From assembly GCA_041391765.1 (NCBI GenBank), contig JAWKNJ010000014.1, forward strand, positions 1 to 64,000: a stretch of 64,000 nucleotides of DNA, in the 5' to 3' direction. Below the pieces are notes generated by a model. That model had not been told where the DNA came from, did no database searches, and saw nothing but the letters and a program-made list of their open reading frames with translations. The position numbers were made by a program, and so were the translations under genes. Of this stretch, positions 9,300 through 16,795 are shown piece after piece; the stretch's first letter is position 1; every line of letters begins with the position of its first letter. The DNA is from SHAN690 sp041391765. GTDB taxonomy: Bacteria > Bacteroidota > Bacteroidia > Flavobacteriales_G > Salibacteraceae.

Positions 9300-10109
9300 A
9301 TGCGAAACCTATTCGAATTCATTTGGAGACATCAATTCACACTCATATTCCTTCTGTTGGAATTGATTGGGTTTTACTTGCTTGGAACTAATAACCATCA
9401 CCAACAAACAAAGCTTCATACGATGGCGACCGCGATTTCCGGTTACATCTATGATTTGCAGTACGGCTACACACAATACTTAGGTCTTCGACAAGAAAAC
9501 GAAGAGCTTCGAGACGAAAACGCTCAACTGCGATCGCTTGGTATAAACACTATTGAATCCGGTAAAGCCGCGCGCAATGGGTTTGAGTGCATTCCAGCAA
9601 TCGCCATCAGTAGTTCCTACAATCGAGAAAAAAATGCGATTATCATCAACAAAGGATCGTCAAGTGGTATTGAAAAGGAAAGCGGAGTGATCGGCCCAAA
9701 GGGAGTAGTCGGCATTGTTCACTCTGTAAGCGAAAATTACTCAGCAATTCTACCGCTCATTCATAGCGATAGCAAGATCAGCGGAAGGCTCAAGTGGACC
9801 AACTACTTTGGTCAATGTCGCTGGGATGGAGATGACGATCAGTATCTCATTCTGGAAAACATCCCGAATCACGTTACTTTCTATGAAGGTGACACCATCA
9901 TTACCCGCGGTGGTGGCGGAGTATTTCCTCCGGGGCTTTTGATAGGTTTTGCAGAAACTTCCGAACGTGACGAAAGCAGTGGATTTCAGGAAATCAGAGT
10001 AAAGTTGGCCACCAATTTCAGAAACCTAAACAGTCTGTACGTTATTGTTAATGAACGAAAGCCAGAACTAGACTCACTCATTCAAGCCACAGAGGAATGG
10101 ACAGAATAG
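9300..10109 (+). CDS. mreC: Rod shape-determining protein MreC
   Basis: MreC links MreB to the periplasmic wall-synthesis enzymes. This 269-aa protein has a short cytoplasmic tail, one transmembrane helix (about residues 11-29), a short coiled coil (about 62-82, QENEELRDENAQLRSL) and the MreC beta-domain with GVIGPKGVVGIVHSVSENYS and ITRGGGGVFPPGLLIGFA. Length and order are normal for the family. The reading frame overlaps the start of mreD by 13 bases, which suggests translational coupling. A consensus promoter precedes it inside the end of mreB. Confidence 0.95.
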   Translation: MRNLFEFIWRHQFTLIFLLLELIGFYLLGTNNHHQQTKLHTMATAISGYIYDLQYGYTQYLGLRQENEELRDENAQLRSLGINTIESGKAARNGFECIPAIAISSSYNREKNAIIINKGSSSGIEKESGVIGPKGVVGIVHSVSENYSAILPLIHSDSKISGRLKWTNYFGQCRWDGDDDQYLILENIPNHVTFYEGDTIITRGGGGVFPPGLLIGFAETSERDESSGFQEIRVKLATNFRNLNSLYVIVNERKPELDSLIQATEEWTE

Positions 10110-10627
10110 TTCTCCAAAATATCGTTCGCTTCCTCTTACTCGTGATTGTTCAAGTATTGATTTTAAACAACATCCAGTTTCTGGGAATTATCAATCCATA
10201 CCTGTACATCTATTTGTTGCTGGTATTGCCGGTAGACTTCTCCCCCAACGGGGGACTATTTGTCGGGTTTTTACTTGGGTTAACCCTCGACCTTTTCTGC
10301 CAAACCTTGGGGATGCATACCATTGCAACTACGTTCGCTGCTTATTGCAGACCATACATCATGCGCTACATGGCCCCCAGAGATGGATACGAATTTTCGC
10401 GCGTCCCAGGCATTCGCCAAATGGGATGGTTGTGGTTTATAACTTATTCAGCCGTTGTTATTTTCCTCCATCACTTTGTGCTGTTCTTTGTAGAAATGTT
10501 CAGGATGTCAGGGTTCTGGCTCACACTGGGCAAATCACTCGGGAGCACATTTATGACCCTAACCCTCGTTTTGATTGTCCAAATGCTATTCGTGAGCAGC
10601 ACTCGGGCAAAAGCGGGTTATGAGTAA
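10097..10627 (+). CDS. mreD: Rod shape-determining protein MreD
   Basis: This 176-aa protein is almost entirely hydrophobic, with about five to six predicted transmembrane helices, and includes the YLYIYLLLVLPVDFSPNGGLFVGFLLG region typical of Bacteroidota MreD. MreD is an inner-membrane partner of MreC in the elongasome. It overlaps mreC by 13 bases and the following PBP2 gene by 8 bases, so all three are probably co-translated. Identification rests on hydrophobic profile and position between mreC and PBP2 as well as sequence. Confidence 0.92.
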   Translation: MDRIVLQNIVRFLLLVIVQVLILNNIQFLGIINPYLYIYLLLVLPVDFSPNGGLFVGFLLGLTLDLFCQTLGMHTIATTFAAYCRPYIMRYMAPRDGYEFSRVPGIRQMGWLWFITYSAVVIFLHHFVLFFVEMFRMSGFWLTLGKSLGSTFMTLTLVLIVQMLFVSSTRAKAGYE

Positions 10628-12443
10628 TCAGGAGTACCGAAAATTTATTGTATTGGGCGGCATGGCCACCATTGGATTAATCTTCCTACTGCGTCTTTTC
10701 TATATTCAAGTTCTGGATGATTCTTATGGATCTTCTGCTGACAACCAGGCGCTCCGATACGTAACAAAATACCCAGCGCGCGGGATTATTTATGACCGAA
10801 ATAGCGAAATCCTTGTACTCAATCAAGCAGCCTACGACCTCATGGTTGTGCCAAAGTCTGCAATCGATATCGATACTATTGCTCTTTGTGAGCTCTTAGA
10901 TATGAGCCGAGAGGAGTTTGATGAGCGCATGTCAAAAGCATCATCCTATTCTCGCTATCGCGCCAGTATCTTCAAAAAGCAACTTACAGCAGATGAATAT
11001 TATCGAATAGCGGAACGACTTTATCAGTACAATGGGTTTTATGGCCAAAAACGCAGTTTGCGGATGTATCCGGACAGCGTTGCGGCCCATGTTCTAGGAT
11101 ACATCGGAGAAGTAAATGCCCGAGACATAGAACGAGATTCGTTCTATCATTCGGGTGACTTCATCGGCATCAGCGGACTTGAACGGCAATACGAAAAAGA
11201 ACTCCGGGGTTTTAGCGGTCGTGAGGTTTTGATGGTTGATGTGCACAACACGGTTCAAGGTCAATACCGCGATGGTGAACTGGATGTTGATGCAATAGCC
11301 GGACGGAACCTCATGTCTACCATCGATCTTCAACTTCAGAAATATGGTGAACGACTGATGCAAAATAAGCGGGGCAGTATTGTAGCCATCGAACCCAAGA
11401 CTGGGGAAGTACTATGCCTCATATCAGCGCCTACATATGACCCCAACTTGCTAGTCGGGGTCAAACGCGCGAAAAACTATCAGCTCTTGGCAGAAAACGA
11501 CAGTTTGAATCCACTCTTCAATCGAGCGTTGATGGCACAATACCCTCCCGGATCAATTTTCAAAATCATTCAATCACTCATTGCTTTGGAAGAAGGGGTA
11601 ATCACCGAAAACACTGGCTTCGTGTGCAACAAATCGCTTGTGGGCTGTCACAATCATCCGAGTGCTAATAATTTAAGGGAAGCCATTCAAATGTCATGCA
11701 ATCCATACTTTCATCAGGTTTTTAAGCGACTAATAAATCGTGGAACTTCAAACAGCTATTTCGAAGACAGCGCACTTGGCCTTGACTCATGGGAAAAGCG
11801 CGTGAAGGCCTTTGGTCTTGGCCAGCGCCTAGAGTTGGATCTACCGAACGTGAAATCAGGTAGTGTTCCCGATGTGGCCCTTTATGACCGGATTTATGGC
11901 CACCGAAGATGGGCGTTCAGCACTATTTATAGTGTGAGTATTGGCCAGGGTGAGGTCGAAGTCGTGCCTATGCAGATGGCAAACCTAGCAGCGACCATCG
12001 CCAATCGAGGTTATTATATTGACCCTCACCTGGTGAAGATCATTTATGGCGATAAAGACAGCGTTATATCGCCATCTCTGAAATACACCAATATTGACGA
12101 GAAACACTTCGAGCCAATTGTTGATGCGATGCAGTGGGTAGTGGAAAAACCAGGCGGTACGGCTCGAAGAGCTCGAATTGATAGTGTAGCGGTTTGCGGC
12201 AAAACCGGAACTGCAGAAAATCCACATGGCGAAGATCATAGTGTTTTCATCGCCTTTGCTCCAAAAGATAATCCGCAAATTGCCATTGCCGTCTATGTGG
12301 AAAATGCCGGATTTGGAGGAACCTGGGCTGCGCCCATTGCCAGCCTGATGATGGAATCATACATCAAGGGTTCCATTGCGGATACAGCAAAACAGGGTAG
12401 AATCTTAAGGGCCAATTTAATGAATGTAGAAGTTGAGGAGTAA
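10620..12443 (+). CDS. mrdA: Penicillin-binding protein 2 (elongation-specific transpeptidase)
   Basis: PBP2 cross-links peptidoglycan during elongation, with RodA as its glycosyltransferase. The 607-aa protein has one N-terminal transmembrane helix (about residues 9-30), a dimerisation domain with YPARGIIYDRN and HVLGYIGEV, and a transpeptidase domain with the three catalytic motifs: SIFK (Ser near residue 312), SCN (near 358) and KTGTAENP (near 528). The overlaps with mreD (8 bases) and rodA (11 bases) support one operon. All catalytic residues are present. The symbol mrdA (pbpA) follows the enteric homologue. Confidence 0.95.
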   Translation: MSNQEYRKFIVLGGMATIGLIFLLRLFYIQVLDDSYGSSADNQALRYVTKYPARGIIYDRNSEILVLNQAAYDLMVVPKSAIDIDTIALCELLDMSREEFDERMSKASSYSRYRASIFKKQLTADEYYRIAERLYQYNGFYGQKRSLRMYPDSVAAHVLGYIGEVNARDIERDSFYHSGDFIGISGLERQYEKELRGFSGREVLMVDVHNTVQGQYRDGELDVDAIAGRNLMSTIDLQLQKYGERLMQNKRGSIVAIEPKTGEVLCLISAPTYDPNLLVGVKRAKNYQLLAENDSLNPLFNRALMAQYPPGSIFKIIQSLIALEEGVITENTGFVCNKSLVGCHNHPSANNLREAIQMSCNPYFHQVFKRLINRGTSNSYFEDSALGLDSWEKRVKAFGLGQRLELDLPNVKSGSVPDVALYDRIYGHRRWAFSTIYSVSIGQGEVEVVPMQMANLAATIANRGYYIDPHLVKIIYGDKDSVISPSLKYTNIDEKHFEPIVDAMQWVVEKPGGTARRARIDSVAVCGKTGTAENPHGEDHSVFIAFAPKDNPQIAIAVYVENAGFGGTWAAPIASLMMESYIKGSIADTAKQGRILRANLMNVEVEE

Positions 12444-13737
12444 GCGGAACATATTTGAGGATATTGACTGGATTCTTGTATTCATCTACATGGCTTTAGT
12501 GGCATTCGGATGGATAAGCATTTATGCCGCCACCTACGATGAATCTCATCAGGGAATTTTCGATTTTTCTCGAAGCCACGGTCGCCAGATGATCTGGATT
12601 GGATTAGGTTCCGTGCTTGCCATTTCTATTTTACTCCTTGACCATCGATTCTTCGAGGCCTTCGCATACATCATATATGCCGTGGCGGTATTTCTCCTGC
12701 TTGCTGTTTTGGTTTTGGGTTCGGAGGTAAAAGGCGCACAGTCATGGTTTGTCATGGGACCTGTGAGCTTTCAGCCATCTGAAATTGCCAAATATGGAAC
12801 GGCATTGGCACTCGCCAAATTCATCCGCGAGCACGAGCAAAAGTTCAATATCCTTCGCACCAAGCTCTACTCCTTGGCCATCATTTTCTTTCCCTGTACA
12901 TTGATCATGTTGCAACCAGATGTTGGGTCGGTCCTTGTATTTACTTCCCTGCTCGTGGTTTTGTATCGACAAGGTCTGAGCGGCTGGTTCTTTATTCTTG
13001 GTTTCGGAGCTGCTATCCTATTCATTGCTGCGCTCTATATGAAGACCGTCTCTTTGACCTTGCTTAGTGATTTTGTCATTCAAGGAAACCTGCTCTTCTT
13101 ATTCGGTCTTATTACACTCGCAGGTTTCATCTATTATTTTTTCAGAAAAACAAAGGGAATTCTGTTTGTGACTGTCGCCACCTTGCTCGTTATGATAGGT
13201 TACTACATGTCCGTAGATTACCTGTTCGATAAGGTATTAAAACCTCACCATCAGAATCGTATCAACGAACTTTTAGGTATCGTTTCTGACCCGCAAGGAG
13301 CGGGATACAACGTGCATCAATCTAAAATTGCCATTGGATCAGGTGGTTTCTCAGGTAAAGGATTTTTACAAGGAACTCAAACCAAATTTCACTTCGTTCC
13401 CGAACAAAGCACTGACTTCATCTTCTGTACAGTTGGTGAAGAATGGGGATTCATGGGAAGTCTTGTTTTGGTGGTGCTTTTCATGTTCTTGATAGGAAGG
13501 ATCATTTGGCGTTCAGAGACACAGCGCAGCGGGTTCACAAGAATCTATGGTTATTGTGTAGCCTCCATTCTGTTAATCCACTTTGCCATCAACATAGGCA
13601 TGACCATTGGTCTTGCGCCAGTCATCGGAATTCCGTTACCATTCTTCAGCTACGGTGGCTCATCGCTATGGTCGTTTACCATCCTGCTTTTCACTTTCAT
13701 CAAACTGGATTCGGAAAGAAAGTACGTGTTGAGGTAA
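12433..13737 (+). CDS. rodA: Rod shape-determining protein RodA (SEDS glycosyltransferase)
   Basis: RodA polymerises glycan strands in the elongasome. The 434-aa sequence has about ten membrane segments and SEDS family hallmarks: QSWFVMGPVSFQPSEIAKYG near residue 98, the QPDVGSVLVF motif with the essential Asp, QSKIAIGSGGFSGKGFLQGTQ, FVPEQSTDFIFCTVGEEWGF and the C-terminal GIPLPFFSYGGSS. It is somewhat longer than the enteric protein because of an insertion of extra helices near residues 185-270, which is common in Bacteroidota. It overlaps PBP2 by 11 bases and closes the cluster; the next gene is convergent. Confidence 0.95.
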   Translation: MRSKRNIFEDIDWILVFIYMALVAFGWISIYAATYDESHQGIFDFSRSHGRQMIWIGLGSVLAISILLLDHRFFEAFAYIIYAVAVFLLLAVLVLGSEVKGAQSWFVMGPVSFQPSEIAKYGTALALAKFIREHEQKFNILRTKLYSLAIIFFPCTLIMLQPDVGSVLVFTSLLVVLYRQGLSGWFFILGFGAAILFIAALYMKTVSLTLLSDFVIQGNLLFLFGLITLAGFIYYFFRKTKGILFVTVATLLVMIGYYMSVDYLFDKVLKPHHQNRINELLGIVSDPQGAGYNVHQSKIAIGSGGFSGKGFLQGTQTKFHFVPEQSTDFIFCTVGEEWGFMGSLVLVVLFMFLIGRIIWRSETQRSGFTRIYGYCVASILLIHFAINIGMTIGLAPVIGIPLPFFSYGGSSLWSFTILLFTFIKLDSERKYVLR

Positions 13738-13740
13738 AGA

Positions 13741-15066
13741 TTAACCAAATTCCGGCATATCCCTCAGGAGCATGTTGTGTTCTGCTGTGCTCGCATCATG
13801 CAGGAAGGTAGCATAGGCCTCATGATAAGACTTAAATGGGGCCTTGTTGTCCGTATCTAATTCCGTTTTGTGTAGGTCGTCCAACACCTCGAGTACATCA
13901 GACACACGCATTTTTTCAAAGTTTCTGGCAGGTTGAAAACCCACTTCACCATCACCAATGATAACTTCACTCAAAAGATGAGCATCTTTAAGATGCTCGA
14001 TTACCTTTTGTGAGATTCCATAAGGCAGTCTGAGTGAATCTGAAATCTGCCTGATCTTCATTGGATCTAAACCCGCATCGTAATTCAACAATAGTCGCTT
14101 GCAAATCATAAGTGCGACAATGTGTTCTTGGGTAACGCTCAATTGATTGTCCTGAATTTCATTCTGTATTTCTGAAACGTGCTGGTTCGCGAAAGCTACT
14201 TCGGCCCCAATGAGGGTTATCAGCCAACTTAAATTAACCCAAGCCAAGAATAATGGCAATGCTGCGAAGCTTCCGTAAATCGCATTGTACTTACTCACAC
14301 CTACCTGAAAGTTGATGTAGCCCCATTCCAATAACTGAAATGCCGTTCCGGCAATTACACCAGCAACGAATGCTGAACCAAAGTTCACTTTCGTATTCGG
14401 CATAGCCATATAGAGCAACGTGAATAGTAACCAAATTAACGCGTATGGAATCACTCGAATCAGGAAGAAAATAAAAGGACCAATTGCGCTTAAGAATTCC
14501 AATCCTTCAACAAAGCTTTCAATGAAAGACACGATTACAGTAACACCACCGGACATAGCCATCATAACCGGTGCTAATAGCATAATGGAAATATATTCGG
14601 TAAATCGTCTGATCCATGATCGGCCTTGCTTCACTTGCCATATGTCGTTGAATGAAAGTTCAATGTTGACAAGCAATCTCATCACGCTCCAGAGAAGTAT
14701 GGCTACGCCAACCCCGGCAATGACGCCTCCCTTGGCATTTTCCAACATTTTAGTGGCAAATACCATGATCTGCTCAGCCACCTCTTCATGACCCTTAAGA
14801 ACAGTGAGCAGTTGTTCCTCCAAGGCTTCTTTAAATCCGAACCCTTTTGCAATCGCAAAAATCAACGCCACAACTGGGACTACACTCAATAGCGTGTAAT
14901 AAGTCAGACCTGCGGCCTGAAGCTGCAGCTTATCCTTGGTGAAGTTTCTCAGAACAATGATGATTATTCGAAGTTGCTTGATTATAAATGCCATGAAGGG
15001 CTTTCTGTTTTCAAGCCGAACGTTCCAAATCTGCTCGTTGATTGATTTTTGAATTTTCCCGACCAA
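13741..15066 (-). CDS. YihY/virulence factor BrkB family membrane protein
   Basis: This 441-aa protein has six or so transmembrane helices and the YihY/BrkB landmarks: DKLQLQAAGLTYYTLLSVVPVVALIFAIAKGFGF near residue 45, WSVMRLLVNIELSFNDIWQVK near 125 and the C-terminal WVNLSWLITLIGAEVAFANQH. The C-terminal 140 residues look like a winged-helix domain. The family's molecular role is not settled, and it is not an RNase BN despite old names. The start is a TTG at 15066; it is preferred over the ATG at 14994 because the extra residues match related N-termini with a short amphipathic leader. Confidence 0.88.
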   Translation of the reverse strand: MVGKIQKSINEQIWNVRLENRKPFMAFIIKQLRIIIIVLRNFTKDKLQLQAAGLTYYTLLSVVPVVALIFAIAKGFGFKEALEEQLLTVLKGHEEVAEQIMVFATKMLENAKGGVIAGVGVAILLWSVMRLLVNIELSFNDIWQVKQGRSWIRRFTEYISIMLLAPVMMAMSGGVTVIVSFIESFVEGLEFLSAIGPFIFFLIRVIPYALIWLLFTLLYMAMPNTKVNFGSAFVAGVIAGTAFQLLEWGYINFQVGVSKYNAIYGSFAALPLFLAWVNLSWLITLIGAEVAFANQHVSEIQNEIQDNQLSVTQEHIVALMICKRLLLNYDAGLDPMKIRQISDSLRLPYGISQKVIEHLKDAHLLSEVIIGDGEVGFQPARNFEKMRVSDVLEVLDDLHKTELDTDNKAPFKSYHEAYATFLHDASTAEHNMLLRDMPEFG

Positions 15067-15184
15067 TGCTTCTTGTTTGACGCAAACCTAAGTCAAATGT
15101 GATTTGTTCCATCTACAGCCCTTGGTTCAAAATTTTGGATATTACCGTGAAACAGCGCTCATTTGGCAAGCTACGTTTACAGTC

Positions 15185-16318
15185 ATGCAAAAAATCGCTT
15201 TCATTGCCCTCACCGCTTTCTCTTTAGGGTGCACGGCTCAAACAACCAACACTCGTGTTGGAGCAACCAAGGTTTCAGACAAACACACTTACGGTCTGCA
15301 GCACTTCTACCTCAACAACAATGGTCTTACGGAAAAAACAAACCAAGTTTATGAGCGCATGACAGAAGAGGAACGGGTTGCTCAAATGATCATTGCCTCT
15401 TTGGGCAAACTCGGAAAACCATACGAAACTGTGGAGCCCTTAATCAAAGAGCGGAGGATTGGAGGTATTATCTTTTTAAGTGGTGACCCAAACTCGTTTC
15501 ATGACCAAATCGAGGCCATCAATGCAATGTCAAAAGACTGGCCATTGATCATGAGTATGGATGCCGAACCTAGTCTGCTCAATAGACGCATGCCGGGCAC
15601 ACCACCGATGAAACCAACAGCCGAGTTAACCTCGGAAGCAGAAATAAGCCATGCCGTTTCAACCATCGACAGCGTGCTTCACCACGTTGGTTTTCATCAA
15701 AACTTTGCGCCTGTAATTGATCTTTCTCCAAACAACGAGGCCATCGGAAACCGAACCTTCGGAACGGAGATTTCCACCGTAGTTCCGAAAGCGGTTCAGT
15801 TCATTAAAGAAACTCAGGAAGATCAAATCGTGGCGACTGCAAAACACTTTCCCGGACATGGCCGGGTTGCAGGTGATACTCACAAACAGTTGGTCTATAT
15901 CAACGGAGAACTCCGTGAACTGGAAACCTATCCACCGATGATTGAAGCAGGAGTCCTCAGCGTGATGGTAGGCCATATCGCAGTAGAGAATAACGAGGTC
16001 TATTCAACCAACGGAATGCCCTCTACCTTGAGTCCTGTTATTGTCAAAGTCCTCTTGAGAAATGAACTGGGTTTTGATGGAATCATCATAACGGATGCGA
16101 TGAATATGGGTGCAGTTACTGCTATCCCGCATTCTGGCCTATTGGCCGCGAAAGCTGGTTGCGATATGATTTTGATGCCACCTGATGAAAAAGCCGTTAT
16201 GCAAGACATTCTTCAAGAAATGAACGTGGATCCTGAATTCAAAAAACAGGTCGAGGAAAGTGTGAAGCGAATTATTCGCTTAAAACTTTGCCTCGGAATG
16301 AGTTTTTCACCGACCTAA
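15185..16318 (+). CDS. Glycoside hydrolase family 3 protein (beta-N-acetylhexosaminidase-like)
   Basis: The protein of about 377 aa carries a GH3 N-terminal domain with the NagZ-type signature KHFPGHGRVAGDTHKQL (the Asp-His pair acting as acid/base) and the nucleophile Asp in GFDGIIITDAMNMGAV. This points to removal of N-acetylglucosamine from wall fragments or chitin oligomers. A signal peptide (residues 1-20, ending FSLGCTAQ) suggests export, perhaps as a lipoprotein, though the lipobox is not canonical. An upstream in-frame start at 15104 would bury the signal peptide, so the ATG at 15185 was chosen. It overlaps the convergent LEA-2 gene by 12 bases. Confidence 0.87.
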   Translation: MQKIAFIALTAFSLGCTAQTTNTRVGATKVSDKHTYGLQHFYLNNNGLTEKTNQVYERMTEEERVAQMIIASLGKLGKPYETVEPLIKERRIGGIIFLSGDPNSFHDQIEAINAMSKDWPLIMSMDAEPSLLNRRMPGTPPMKPTAELTSEAEISHAVSTIDSVLHHVGFHQNFAPVIDLSPNNEAIGNRTFGTEISTVVPKAVQFIKETQEDQIVATAKHFPGHGRVAGDTHKQLVYINGELRELETYPPMIEAGVLSVMVGHIAVENNEVYSTNGMPSTLSPVIVKVLLRNELGFDGIIITDAMNMGAVTAIPHSGLLAAKAGCDMILMPPDEKAVMQDILQEMNVDPEFKKQVEESVKRIIRLKLCLGMSFSPT

Positions 16319-16795
16319 CCCAGATATTGGCAAATTGGTCTCAAGTTCGATTGGAAAAGTTTTGCTGACTAAGAATGCTTTGCCCTTAACTGCACCTTTA
16401 AGAACAACCTTTGGATCACCACCTGTGAGCATACCCACAATTCCCAACACACCACCTGCAAACAACCCGCCCAAATCGCCCTTTACCTTTATGGGATATG
16501 GCTCCGTTGAATTCGAGTTGATCTTAAATGATTCTTCCAGTTGGGCAACGCCAATTTCATTGTTCTTATGCAAGACTTTAAAATCAGCAGTCGAAATGGT
16601 CACTGGAAAGCCATTTGGGTTTTTAATCAGAACGGTGATTTCGCCAGCGAAACCAGACTTCGTAAATGAACTTATCTTTACATCTTCAACACGAATTATT
16701 TCAACATCCTCGAATTTGCATGATGAAACAATGAAAGTTAGGGCTACAAGAAAACTTAATAGCTTCAAATTCCACAAATAAACAGATGACCTCAT
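16307..16795 (-). CDS. LEA type 2 family lipoprotein
   Basis: The 162-aa protein has a lipoprotein signal peptide with lipobox VSSC (Cys near residue 26) followed by a single LEA-2/WHy domain with the hallmark ITVLIKNPNGFPVTISTADFKVLHKNNEIG. LEA-2 domains form small immunoglobulin-like folds; in bacteria they are outer-membrane-associated lipoproteins of unknown task. The start codon overlaps the start of the divergent cargo gene by 10 bases, which is odd and may mean that the cargo gene really starts at the TTG at 16807. Confidence 0.82.
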   Translation of the reverse strand: MRSSVYLWNLKLLSFLVALTFIVSSCKFEDVEIIRVEDVKISSFTKSGFAGEITVLIKNPNGFPVTISTADFKVLHKNNEIGVAQLEESFKINSNSTEPYPIKVKGDLGGLFAGGVLGIVGMLTGGDPKVVLKGAVKGKAFLVSKTFPIELETNLPISGLGR